Part shown: piece after piece, positions 32,711 to 40,596 of the stretch | Layout of the letters: each line of letters starts with the position of its first letter | Position numbering within the stretch: position 1 is the stretch's first letter | Source: Chloroflexi bacterium bin125 | GTDB taxonomy: Bacteria > Chloroflexota > Dehalococcoidia > Bin125 | Assembly: GCA_002239025.1 (NCBI GenBank) | Contig: MPNM01000026.1 | Coordinates: 1-41,263 of the forward strand | DNA: 41,263 nucleotides | Direction: 5' to 3' | Notes under the pieces: model-generated | What the model saw: the letters and a program-made list of their open reading frames with translations, nothing else | Databases searched by the model: none | What the model was told of the DNA's origin: nothing | Made by a program: the position numbers and the translations under genes

Positions 32711-33517
32711 TTAGGCGTCTTGGAACTGGGGGGGGCGCTTTTGCATGAAGGCTTGGCGGCCTTCTTTGTAGTCTTTTGAGGCGAAGCAGGCTTGGACTAG
32801 GCGGTCTACTTCTTCGAGGTTTCGGTGGTTGGGGTCTTTGGGGATTTCCTGGATGGCTCGGCGGATGGCTCGGATGGTCATGGGGGCGTTCTGGGCGATG
32901 GTGGCGGCGAGGTCGTGGACGGTGGGTTCGAGGTCTTCTCGGGTGGTGACCCGGTTGATGAGGTTCCAGCGGGCGGCGTCGGTGGCGGGGAAGCGCTTGC
33001 CGGTGAGCAGGATTTCCTGGGCGGCGGCGAGGCCGACGAGGTCGACGAGGGTCTTGACGCCTCCGTATCCATAGCCGAGGCCGAGGCGGGCGGCGGGAAC
33101 GCCGAACTGGGAGTCGTCGGAGGCGATGCGCAGGTCGGCGCGCAGGGCGGTGAGCAGTCCGCCGCCCATGCAGAAGCCCTGGATCATGGCGATGATGGGC
33201 TTGTCGAGCTCGCCGTAGGCGCGTCCGGCGGCGGCGCCGATTTTGTCGTACTTGGCGATGGTCTCGGGGTTGGAGCGCTGGGCCTCGAACTCGGAGATGT
33301 CGGCGCCGGAGACGAAGGCACGGTCGCCGGCGCCTTTCATGACGACGACGCGGACGTCGGGGTCGTCGCGGAACGTGTGCATGATGGTGGGGATGGCGGC
33401 GTTCATGGCGACGCCCATGGCGTTGAGCTTGTCGGGGTTGTTGAAGACCATCCAGCCGATGCCGTCCTCGGACCAGGCGAGCATCTTGTCGGTGTCGAGG
33501 GGGATGTGGTTCTTCAT
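32711..33517 (-). CDS. Enoyl-CoA hydratase/isomerase family protein
   Basis: 268 aa from the ATG at 33,517 (GAGGAAG about 7 nt upstream); the open frame further upstream is translated repeat. Crotonase fold: WMVFNNPDKLNAMGVAM, oxyanion-hole residues in AFVSGADISEF and GFCMGGGLLTALRADLRIA, and ATDAARWNLINRV. The Glu144-equivalent site reads FGVPAARLG (no Glu); the Glu164 equivalent is kept (AQEIL). As with the protein at 17,203, a simple hydratase role is therefore uncertain. The CoA-transferase gene (33,617-34,804) lies upstream on the same strand, about 100 nt away across a repeat. Confidence 0.88.
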   Translation of the reverse strand: MKNHIPLDTDKMLAWSEDGIGWMVFNNPDKLNAMGVAMNAAIPTIMHTFRDDPDVRVVVMKGAGDRAFVSGADISEFEAQRSNPETIAKYDKIGAAAGRAYGELDKPIIAMIQGFCMGGGLLTALRADLRIASDDSQFGVPAARLGLGYGYGGVKTLVDLVGLAAAQEILLTGKRFPATDAARWNLINRVTTREDLEPTVHDLAATIAQNAPMTIRAIRRAIQEIPKDPNHRNLEEVDRLVQACFASKDYKEGRQAFMQKRPPQFQDA

Positions 33518-33561
33518 TTCGCGCTTCCTCTTTTCAAGAGCAACATGAGGGGTTTCACCGG

Positions 33562-33613
33562 GAGCCCCCCCTCTGTCACTCCGTGACATCTCCCCCCGCA
33601 AGGGGGGGAGAAA
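33562..33613. repeat. Dispersed palindromic repeat between crotonase and CoA-transferase genes
   Basis: GAGCCCCCCCTCTGTCACTC, then a CATCTCCCCCC-GCAA-GGGGGGGAGA hairpin. It is practically the same as the copy at 10,517. It starts 4 nt past the CoA-transferase stop (33,617). Confidence 0.8.
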
Positions 33614-33616
33614 ACT

Positions 33617-34804
33617 CTAGATCACGCCGCGTGCTCTCAAATCATCGATGGCTTCCCGGGTGTAGCCGAGGTCGGTGAGGACTTCGTTGGTGTGTTGTCC
33701 GAGGGCTGGGGTTCCGAGGCGCATTTTCTCGGGTTGTGGGGTTCTGGTGAGGTTGATGGGCTGTCCGACGAGGGTGACTTCGCCTCGCTCGGGGTGCGGG
33801 GCTTGTCGGGCGATGTTGAGGTGCTTGACCTGCTCGTCGTCGAAGGTGCCGGGGATGTCGTAGATCGGTCCGCAGGGGACGCCGGCCTCGTTGAGACGCT
33901 GGATCCAGTGCTCGGAGGTGTTGGTCCGGGTGCGCTGGTTGATGGCCTCGTTGAGGTCGACGCGGTTCTTGGACCGGCGTGACGAGGTGACGAAGTCGGG
34001 ATGGTCGATCAGCGCTTCGGCCTCGATTGCGCGGCAGAGTCGGGCGTACATGGCTCCACCGGAGGCGGCGATGTTGATGTGTCCGTCGGAGGTCTCGTAG
34101 ACGCCGGTGGGCATCAGCGTGGGGTGGTCGTTGCCGGCCTGGGGTGGGACTTCGCCGTCGATGGTCCAGCGGGTGACCTGGAGGTCGAGCATGGCGATCT
34201 GGGCTTCGAGCAGAGAGGTGTGGACCCATTGGCCTTCGCCGGAGCGCTCGCGTTCGAGCAGCGCGATGAGGATGGCCTGGGCGAGGAAGCCGCCGGCGGT
34301 GAGGTCGGCGATGGGGATGCCGACGCGGACAGGTCCGTCGCCGGGCATGCCGTTGACCGACATGATGCCGCCGAGTCCCTGGGCGATCTGGTCGACGCCG
34401 GCGCGCCAGGCGTACGGTCCGTCCTGGCCGAATCCGGAGATGCTGCCGTAGACGATACGCGGGTTGCGGGCGCGGCAGGCGTCGTAGTCGATGCCGAGTC
34501 GTCGCTTGACGTCGGCGCGGTAGTTCTCGACGACAACATCGGCGCGTTCGACCAGGGTGAGGAAGATCTCGACGGCCTCGGGCTCCTTGAGGTTGAGCGT
34601 GAGCGACCGCTTGTTGCGGTGCAGGTTGAGGAAGTCGGAGGATTCGCGTCCGCCGGTGACGCCCTCGGCCTGTCCGGGGACCTCGGGTTGCTCGACCTTG
34701 AGCACGTCGGCGCCCCAGTCGCCGAGCTGTCGCGTGGCGGTGGGACCGGCGCGGGCGCGGGTGAGGTCGAGGACGAAGAGGTGGTCGAGCGGGAGGTAGG
34801 TCAT
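33617..34804 (-). CDS. CaiB/BaiF-family CoA-transferase
   Basis: 395 aa from the ATG at 34,804. Family III signatures: GPTATRQLGDWGADVLKVEQP (20-40), LHRNKRSLTLNLKEP (61 on), SISGFGQDGPY, catalytic Asp167 in GIPIADLTAGGFL, and GVPCGPIYDIPGTFDDEQV in the closing part, ending LGQHTNEVL. It transfers CoA between acids. The start lies 10 nt after the stop of the unknown protein at 34,815 and has little ribosome site of its own, so the pair is probably translationally coupled. Substrate unknown. Confidence 0.93.
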   Translation of the reverse strand: MTYLPLDHLFVLDLTRARAGPTATRQLGDWGADVLKVEQPEVPGQAEGVTGGRESSDFLNLHRNKRSLTLNLKEPEAVEIFLTLVERADVVVENYRADVKRRLGIDYDACRARNPRIVYGSISGFGQDGPYAWRAGVDQIAQGLGGIMSVNGMPGDGPVRVGIPIADLTAGGFLAQAILIALLERERSGEGQWVHTSLLEAQIAMLDLQVTRWTIDGEVPPQAGNDHPTLMPTGVYETSDGHINIAASGGAMYARLCRAIEAEALIDHPDFVTSSRRSKNRVDLNEAINQRTRTNTSEHWIQRLNEAGVPCGPIYDIPGTFDDEQVKHLNIARQAPHPERGEVTLVGQPINLTRTPQPEKMRLGTPALGQHTNEVLTDLGYTREAIDDLRARGVI

Positions 34805-34814
34805 GGGCTGTGAA

Positions 34815-35405
34815 TCAGGCTGGGACTGGCACGGGAGCTGAGAGTTCTGAGGCGTAGCGCGTCTCGGCGTCGTCGCTGAGGAGGCCGGTGTTGGACCAGT
34901 GCTGGAGTCGCTCGGCGATTCTGGCGTTGGCTTCGAGTCGGACGCTGGCGGCGTTGTTGCGCAGGTCGAGGGCTTCGGGCAGTGGTTGGTCGATGCCCTG
35001 TTGGGCACGCTCGTGCATGGCACGATGGTCGTCGATGGCGTCGAGCGGTTGGAACTCTGCGCCGGGCTCGGCGGTGGTCGCCCAGAGGGTGTAGAGCGCG
35101 TTGTGGTTCCAGCTACAGGCCTCGCAGCGCCATTCCTCGAAGAGGTTGAAGGCTCGATGCGCGCCGCGCTGACTGGAACGCTCGATGCGCAGTGCGGTTT
35201 CGACGATCTCGCCGGCAAACGGGTCGTGCTCGCCGGAGCCGGAGCATCCGTGGGACTTCCAGACCAGCCCGTGGCTGGTGTAGAGCAGTGCCATGACTCG
35301 GCGCAGACGGTCGAGGTCGGGGCGCGGCGCGCGCCACTGGTCCTCGACTTCCTCATGGATACGTCGCAGGTAGCGGAGCTCGTTGAGTGATTCCTGGCTT
35401 CTCAT
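34815..35405 (-). CDS. Unknown protein coupled to a CoA-transferase gene
   Basis: 196 aa from the ATG at 35,405 (AGGA 8 nt upstream). Mostly helical and charged: RYLRRIHEEVEDQWR near the start, LVWKSHGCSGSGEHDPF and FNLFEEWRCEACSWNHNALYTLW in the middle (three Cys, several His and Trp), LEANARIAERLQHW near the end. A metal or cofactor site formed by the Cys/His cluster is possible. No family recognised. It shares an operon with the CoA-transferase. Confidence 0.7.
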   Translation of the reverse strand: MRSQESLNELRYLRRIHEEVEDQWRAPRPDLDRLRRVMALLYTSHGLVWKSHGCSGSGEHDPFAGEIVETALRIERSSQRGAHRAFNLFEEWRCEACSWNHNALYTLWATTAEPGAEFQPLDAIDDHRAMHERAQQGIDQPLPEALDLRNNAASVRLEANARIAERLQHWSNTGLLSDDAETRYASELSAPVPVPA

Positions 35406-35473
35406 GGGTCGGTTCCTGTCGTGTGGCGTCGGAGACAGGCTAGCTTGGCGAACGAAGGGGACGAGCACCCCCT

Positions 35474-35508
35474 CGTCGTCATACCCGCGCTTGCCGCGGG
35501 TATCTCGC
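35474..35508. repeat. Dispersed CGTCATACCCGCG hairpin repeat
   Basis: GTCGTCATACCCGCG-CTTG-CCGCGGGTATCTCG, related to 13,761. It lies in the 499-nt gap 35,406-35,904, which also holds a possible coding remnant (35,520-35,711) and another palindrome (35,842). Confidence 0.75.
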
Positions 35509-35519
35509 TTTCGCTCACC

Positions 35520-35711
35520 TCAACCCCGAGTTGCAGGCCTGACAAGTAGGCGGAACCGGGGCACTACCGATTGCCCAGCAGTTCGTCGTGAGGGGCGAAC
35601 AGTTCTCGGGCCGTCGGACAGATTGACTTCTATCTTGTCTAACTCCTCTTCGATGATCCTTGTGCAGAAGTGCTCAACCGATTTCTCACTTTGATGAGCA
35701 GTCAAGTCCAA
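35520..35711 (-). other. Possible coding remnant or very small gene
   Basis: 63 codons open on the minus strand from a TTG at 35,711, and the frame stays open upstream to about 35,815 without ATG or GTG. The segment SEKSVEHFCTRIIEEELDKIEVNLSDG looks protein-like and is AT-richer than its flanks, but there is no ribosome site and no known family. It may be the tail of a decayed gene. Confidence 0.25.
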
Positions 35712-35841
35712 CTGGCGATACGACTCGGAATGGAGATTGCGTGTCGGGGGATTGTTGTCTGTCGTGAACCTGGGGGATTTCGCGACGTTTCCAGTCGTCC
35801 TGCGGCCAGATTTCTACTGCACAACCGGCTCTGCGGGCCAG

Positions 35842-35893
35842 CCGCCCCCCTTCAGCCTTCGGCAGCTTCCCCCGCAAGGGGGGAAGCGGGGAG
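35842..35893. repeat. Dispersed CCTTCGGCAGC palindromic repeat
   Basis: CCCCCCTTCAGCCTTCGGCA, then a CTTCCCCC-GCAA-GGGGGGAAG hairpin, 12 nt beyond the stop of the crotonase gene at 35,905. It may terminate that transcript. Confidence 0.8.
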
Positions 35894-35904
35894 CGGAGTC
35901 GCTT

Positions 35905-36693
35905 CTACTCGCCTTTGAACTCGGGTTGGCGGCCTTCGGCGAAGGCTCTGGGGCCTTCCTTGGAGTCGGCGGTTTGGCCGACGATCCAGCGCAGGCTGCC
36001 TCCGAAGCGGTTGGCCTGGGCGAGGGTCATGTCTCCCTGGGCGTTGATGAGTTCTTTCATGGCGCGGACGGCGATGGGCGCGTAGCCGGCGACCTGGCCG
36101 GCCATTTCCTGTGCGGTGCCGAGCAGTTCGTCCTGGGGCACGAGGCGGGAGATCAGACCCCACTGCAGGGCTTCCTCCATGCTCAGGCGACGGCCGAGGT
36201 AGAGCATCTCGTTGGCGTAGGCCTGTGGGATGGCTCGTGGCAGGCGCATGGGGCCGCCGGCGAGGGGGAAGAAGCCGAGCGTAATCTCGGGCAGGCCGAG
36301 GCGGGCGCGGGCGTTTTCCGCGCCGATGCGCATGTCGCAGATGAGTGCGATTTCGAAGCCGCCACCGAGCGCGTGGCCGTTGATCGCGGCGATCAGCGGC
36401 TTCTTGGCGTCGAACTCGTCGAAGCGGTCAGCGGCATTGGTGGGGAAGTGTCCGGCCGGGCCGGCTGAGGCAGCTGGTCCGTCGCCCTGGGTGAGGTCTG
36501 CGCCGGCGCAGAAGGCGCGTTCGCCGGCGCCGGTGATCACGGCGCTACGAATCTCGTCGTTGTTGCGGACCTCGACCAACGCTTCGATCAGTTGCGATCC
36601 GAGGGCGCTGTTGATCGTGTTCATTTTGTCGGGGCGATTTAGGGTGATCGTGGCGACTCGCTCGGACACATCGAACAGGACTTCATCGGCCAT
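35905..36693 (-). CDS. Enoyl-CoA hydratase
   Basis: 262 aa with GAGGAG about 10 nt before the ATG. Crotonase fold with both catalytic glutamates of classical hydratases: LGLPEITLGFFP (Glu144 equivalent) and ANEMLYLG (Glu164 equivalent). Oxyanion residues are in AFCAGADL and GHALGGGFEIALICDMRIG. It likely hydrates 2-enoyl-CoA in fatty- or organic-acid breakdown. Of the three crotonases in this window it is the only one with both glutamates. It is divergent from the AtzG-like/amidase pair (135-nt gap). Confidence 0.93.
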   Translation of the reverse strand: MADEVLFDVSERVATITLNRPDKMNTINSALGSQLIEALVEVRNNDEIRSAVITGAGERAFCAGADLTQGDGPAASAGPAGHFPTNAADRFDEFDAKKPLIAAINGHALGGGFEIALICDMRIGAENARARLGLPEITLGFFPLAGGPMRLPRAIPQAYANEMLYLGRRLSMEEALQWGLISRLVPQDELLGTAQEMAGQVAGYAPIAVRAMKELINAQGDMTLAQANRFGGSLRWIVGQTADSKEGPRAFAEGRQPEFKGE

Positions 36694-36828
36694 AGTGGGG
36701 TCTCCTCAAGGGGGATTCCTGGTGTGCAATTCATGCAGTTTCCTGCAACAGGCAGGATAAGGGCAGCTCCCGGCCAGCCTAGAATGGCGGCCAACGCGGA
36801 CAGGTGAGCTATCGCGAGAGGAGCGGGC

Positions 36829-37056
36829 ATGGCTGGAACACCACTTGAGGCGCTGGAGGCGTTGGCCGAGACGCTAGGCGCAGAGGCGTCGGAAGCGCAG
36901 CTTGAACGCGCGCTGCCGATTGTGACTCGCATATTGAGATACGTGCTTGGCAACGACACCTTGCCCGATCTGGGGGAAACTGAGCCGGCACTCGGCCTGC
37001 GCTACGACGTAGGCGAGCTGCGTCGGGGAAGCGAGGGTCCTGATGGAACATCGTGA
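36829..37056 (+). CDS. Small GatC/AtzG-like protein upstream of the amidase
   Basis: 75 aa with AGGAG 5 nt before the ATG. One or two helices (LERALPIVTRILRYVLG) are followed by LPDLGETEPALGLRYD, reminiscent of the C-terminal acidic-Pro strand of GatC and of AtzG, the small partner of the AtzE amidase. Its last 14 nt overlap the start of the amidase gene in another frame. A stabilising-subunit role for the amidase is inference from this overlap and the sequence pattern. Confidence 0.65.
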   Translation: MAGTPLEALEALAETLGAEASEAQLERALPIVTRILRYVLGNDTLPDLGETEPALGLRYDVGELRRGSEGPDGTS

Positions 37057-38425
37057 ATCGTATGACCTGTCGATTGTGGAAGCAGGGGCGGCGCTCAGAG
37101 ATGGTTCGCTGACTGCGCTGGAGCTGACGGAATCGGTGTTATCTCGACTGGATGCGACGGAGCCGTTGTTGAACGCGTACATCACGGTGACGGCGGACCT
37201 GGCTCGGGAGCAGGCATCGGCAGCGGATGACGCATTGCGGGATGGCCGTGACCTTGGACCACTGCATGGCATTCCCATTGCGCTGAAGGACCTTGTCGAT
37301 ACGGCGGGGATTCCGACGACCGGCGGCGGTGGATTCCTGCGCAACCGGATTCCGGACAAAGATGCGACGGTCTACACGAAGCTCAAAGAAGCCGGCGCGG
37401 TGATGCCGGGCAAGCTCAACCTGCATGAGTTTGCGTTTGGCACGACCAGCCGGAATCCGCACTACGGAGCAGTGTGCAATCCCTGGGATGTGACGAAGTC
37501 GCCTGGTGGCAGCAGCGGCGGTTCGGGGGCGTCGGTGGCGATCGGATCGTCGCTGGGCGCGTTGGGATCGGACACGGGCGGCAGTATCCGGATTCCTGCG
37601 AGTCTGTGCGGGGTGACCGGTTTGATGGGGACGTATGGTCGGGTGTCGCGGACGGGGGTCCTGCCGCTGTCGTGGACGCTGGACCATGTTGGTCCGTTGA
37701 CCAAGACGGTCGAGGACGCGGGACTGGTGCTGAATGCGCTGGCCGGCTACGACCCGCAGGATCCCGGCAGCGCCGATGTTCCAGTCGGCGATTGCACCGA
37801 GACCTTGGTCGAAGGCGTGGACGGGATTCGGATTGGTGTTCCTCGCAAGATGCTCTGGCAGGGCTGCGAGGAGGATGTCGTTGAGCACTGTGAGATTGCG
37901 GTCGATCATCTGCGCAGCATGGGCGCGACGGTGACCGAGGTCGAGATGCCGCTGCAGACGGCTCGCCCTCGCGGGCTGACGATCATCGCCGAGGCGGCGG
38001 CATACCACCAGAAGTGGCTGCGAGAACGTCGTGATGAGTATGGCGACATCCTGGAGCGTGTCGAGGCTGGGCTGGGAGTGACGGCGGTTGAGTACATCAA
38101 CGATCAACGACTGCGGCGCAAGTTCATCGACGAGACGGTCAATGTGTTGCAAGAGGTCGATGTGTTGATCTCGCCAACTTGCTCGCGGACGGCGCCGCTG
38201 ATCGAGGAAGGCGACGATGGCGCTGAACTGGCCCGTATCACGGCTCCGTATGACGTGACGGGGATTCCGGCGATATCAATCCCGTGCGGTTATGACCGCA
38301 ACGGGATGCCGATTGGTTTGATGATTGGCGGTCGTCACTTTGACGAGGCGACGGTTTGTCGGGTGGCTCACGCCTACGAGCAGTCGACGGACTGGATCCT
38401 GCAGCGTCCTGAACTTGCGGTTTAG
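37043..38425 (+). CDS. Amidase-signature family hydrolase
   Basis: 460 aa. The Ser-cisSer-Lys triad is complete: Lys82 (PIALKDLVDT), cis-Ser157 (SPGGSSGGSG) and nucleophile Ser181 (GSDTGGSIRIPA); the 24-residue spacing between the two serines is the family norm. It hydrolyses an amide bond; candidates include aryl or aliphatic amides, carboxybiuret-like compounds or a GatA-like role. A GatA role is less likely because no GatB-like gene is near. The start overlaps the GatC/AtzG-like gene by 14 nt, so they are translated together. Confidence 0.93.
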   Translation: MEHRESYDLSIVEAGAALRDGSLTALELTESVLSRLDATEPLLNAYITVTADLAREQASAADDALRDGRDLGPLHGIPIALKDLVDTAGIPTTGGGGFLRNRIPDKDATVYTKLKEAGAVMPGKLNLHEFAFGTTSRNPHYGAVCNPWDVTKSPGGSSGGSGASVAIGSSLGALGSDTGGSIRIPASLCGVTGLMGTYGRVSRTGVLPLSWTLDHVGPLTKTVEDAGLVLNALAGYDPQDPGSADVPVGDCTETLVEGVDGIRIGVPRKMLWQGCEEDVVEHCEIAVDHLRSMGATVTEVEMPLQTARPRGLTIIAEAAAYHQKWLRERRDEYGDILERVEAGLGVTAVEYINDQRLRRKFIDETVNVLQEVDVLISPTCSRTAPLIEEGDDGAELARITAPYDVTGIPAISIPCGYDRNGMPIGLMIGGRHFDEATVCRVAHAYEQSTDWILQRPELAV

Positions 38426-38493
38426 GTGAAGGGCGCCTATCTCATGTTCACATGAATGGGGTGAGACAACGGAGGGAAACACCAATGACCTAC

Positions 38494-38543
38494 CGGGGGA
38501 CCCCCTCAACCTTCGGCAGCTCCCCCTGCAAAGGGGAGCAGGG
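38494..38543. repeat. Dispersed CCTTCGGCAGC palindromic repeat
   Basis: GGGGACCCCCTCAACCTTCG, CAGCTCCCCCT-GCAA-AGGGGAG, between the amidase and Gfo/Idh/MocA genes (gap 38,426-38,599). Confidence 0.75.
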
Positions 38544-38599
38544 AAAAGGGATGCACTCGACATGGGTTTGCTACGCCAAAGTGAATAGGCCCTAGTCCG

Positions 38600-39658
38600 A
38601 TGGCTACCAGGCCGCGACGCGTGGGAGTGCTGGGGACTGGTTGGGGCGCGCGAGTGTCGGTGCCGGCGTTTCGCGCCGCCGGCTGGGAGGTTGCAGGGCT
38701 CTGGAGCCGCCGTCCTGAGCGGGCGGCGGCTGAGGCGTCGCGATTGGAGATTCCGTTCGCCACCGACGGTTGGCAAGCGCTGATCCAGCGTCCCGAGATC
38801 GATGCGGTCGCGATCCATACTCCTCCGCACATGCATCTTGAGCTGTGCCGGGCGGCGTTTGCTGTTGGCAAGCATGTGCTTTGCGACAAACCGTTTGCGA
38901 CGACTGTCGCCGATGCGCGGGAACTGCTGGCTGCCGCGGAAGACTCCGACCGCACCGCGATGATCAACTACGAGTTTCGCTTTGCACCGCTTCGACTGCA
39001 GATTGCGAGCCTGCTGTCTGAGGGCGGAATCGGTGCAGTTCGTCATGTGAGCATGGATCTGCATACGACGAATCCGTTGGTACAGATGGATCGGGCGTGG
39101 CGGCTTGATCCGTCGCACGGTGGGGGATTGTTGAACGAGCTCGGGTCGCACGCGATTGACCGGTTGCGTCAATGGTTTGGGGAGCTGGAGACGGTGTCGG
39201 CTCGGCTGGGGTCGTTCCCGCCGCCCGGATTGGACCCGGCGTTCACGAGCGAGGACCAGATCAGCGCGACGCTCACGTTCGCCGGCGGTGGGGTCGCGAA
39301 CCTGTCGCTGTCCTGGGTGTCGGATCCTCCGGTGGGGCTGCGCATCGTGATCACTGGCTCGGAGGGTGTGATCGTGGCGACATCGCCGGGGAGCATGCTG
39401 ACTGAGGGTGAGGTGCTGCTCGGTCGGGTTGGGGAGGACGGCTTGAGCGCGGTCGATGCGCCCTCCGATGACGCAGCGGTCTCGGGAGGAGGCGCGGTGG
39501 ACGCGTCGGCTCGCTTGATTCGGGCCTTTGCACAAGGGATTAATGAGGGTCGCTCTCCGTCGCCGAACTTTGAGGATGGATTGCGGTCTCAGATTGCGTT
39601 GGAAGGCGTTCGGGAGTCGGCGGCGTCGGGTCGGGTGGTGGAGTTGTCGCGGGGTTAG
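38600..39658 (+). CDS. Gfo/Idh/MocA-family oxidoreductase
   Basis: 352 aa. An N-terminal Rossmann fold (RVGVLGTGWGARV, then GLWSRRPERA) is followed by AVAIHTPPHMHLELCRAAF and HVLCDKPFATT, which corresponds to the family EKP motif with Asp for Glu. The C-terminal sheet domain contains HGGGLLNELGSHAIDRLRQ with the HxxxD-type site residues. These enzymes reduce or oxidise sugars, inositols or related hydroxy compounds with NAD(P). No pathway partner is adjacent, so the substrate is unknown. The ATG follows the repeat by about 56 nt; no strong ribosome site. Confidence 0.9.
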   Translation: MATRPRRVGVLGTGWGARVSVPAFRAAGWEVAGLWSRRPERAAAEASRLEIPFATDGWQALIQRPEIDAVAIHTPPHMHLELCRAAFAVGKHVLCDKPFATTVADARELLAAAEDSDRTAMINYEFRFAPLRLQIASLLSEGGIGAVRHVSMDLHTTNPLVQMDRAWRLDPSHGGGLLNELGSHAIDRLRQWFGELETVSARLGSFPPPGLDPAFTSEDQISATLTFAGGGVANLSLSWVSDPPVGLRIVITGSEGVIVATSPGSMLTEGEVLLGRVGEDGLSAVDAPSDDAAVSGGGAVDASARLIRAFAQGINEGRSPSPNFEDGLRSQIALEGVRESAASGRVVELSRG

Positions 39659-39693
39659 GGGTGGGTTGGAGGATTGCCTTCGGTGGGCTGCGC

Positions 39694-39747
39694 CGGACCC
39701 CCCATCAGCCTTCGGCAGCTTCCCCAGCAAGGGGGGAAGCGGAGAAT
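39694..39747. repeat. Dispersed CCTTCGGCAGC palindromic repeat
   Basis: GGACCCCCCATCAGCCTTCG, CAGCTTCCCC-AGCAA-GGGGGGAAG, between two genes that converge on each other (Gfo/Idh/MocA plus, hydrolase minus), a place suited to a bidirectional terminator. Confidence 0.8.
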
Positions 39748-39766
39748 TGAGTCGATTGAAGCTGGA

Positions 39767-40564
39767 TCAGGTGGGCAGACCGTTCAGGAATGAGACGACT
39801 GCTTCCGCCACGGCCTGGGATTGTTCGACGACGAGGGCGTGGCCGGCGTTTGGAATCAGTTGGGCGTTGGCTCCTGCTGCGTCGGCGAGGAGTTGGGCGT
39901 GGTCAGTTAGGACGAGTACGTCTTCCTCTCCGTGGAGGATGAGAGTTGGGATGTCCAGGGACTTGAGGCGCTCGATGGGGTCGAAGATCAGGGCGGACTG
40001 TAGCGGTCCGAGAGTCGCGATCATGGGCGCGCCCTTAGTTCGCTTTTCGACGGCGTCGTCGAGCATGTCGGGGTGCTCGTCGATGAAGTCGGTGGCGAAG
40101 AGGATGTCCATCATCGCGGCGGCGGCCTGGGGCACCGGGAGCGAGGCTCCGCGCATCATGTACTGCATTGTCTCGGGCGGCGTTGGCGGTCCGGTCGGCC
40201 CCGCTGAGGCCGCGCAGATCACGAGTCCTCGGACCAACTCTGGCGCGGCGAAGGCGACGGCCATCGCGACCGTGCCGCCGAGCGAGTTGCCGACCAGCAC
40301 GGCCGGTCCTGCGTCGAGCGTGCGGATCAGGTTGACGGCGTCCTCGGCGAACTGGTCGACGGTGTAACCCTCGGTTGGCTGGTCGGACTCGCCGATGCCG
40401 CGCTGGTCATAGCGGACGACCCGGTACGAGTCCGACAGCGAATCGGCGACGGGCGCCCACTGATCCATATCCATGAAGCCACCGGCGATCATGAGGACGA
40501 GTGGTCCGTCGCCTTGCTCGGCGGTATCGAGGGCGAGGTCGGGAGCGATTTGTAGTCGAGTCAT
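39767..40564 (-). CDS. Alpha/beta hydrolase
   Basis: 265 aa. Alpha/beta-hydrolase fold with MIAGGFMDMDQW (HG-like oxyanion strand), VRYDQRGIGESD, nucleophile Ser94 in GNSLGG, Asp215 in LHGEEDVLV and His242 in NAGHALV, a complete Ser-Asp-His triad. It may hydrolyse esters, lactones or related bonds; a 3-oxoadipate-enol-lactonase-like sequence style is noted, but the substrate is not deducible. Divergent from the thermonuclease-like gene with only 32 nt between starts. Confidence 0.92.
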   Translation of the reverse strand: MTRLQIAPDLALDTAEQGDGPLVLMIAGGFMDMDQWAPVADSLSDSYRVVRYDQRGIGESDQPTEGYTVDQFAEDAVNLIRTLDAGPAVLVGNSLGGTVAMAVAFAAPELVRGLVICAASAGPTGPPTPPETMQYMMRGASLPVPQAAAAMMDILFATDFIDEHPDMLDDAVEKRTKGAPMIATLGPLQSALIFDPIERLKSLDIPTLILHGEEDVLVLTDHAQLLADAAGANAQLIPNAGHALVVEQSQAVAEAVVSFLNGLPT

Positions 40565-40596
40565 GGCAGCGATGCTACCGCAGGTATCCTCTCGCT

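Noticed and set aside
33617-35356. A 579-aa open frame for the CoA-transferase
   Set aside because: Residues before MTYLPLDHLF are Ser/Thr/Pro-rich shadow of the upstream unknown gene. The family N-terminus begins at 34,804.
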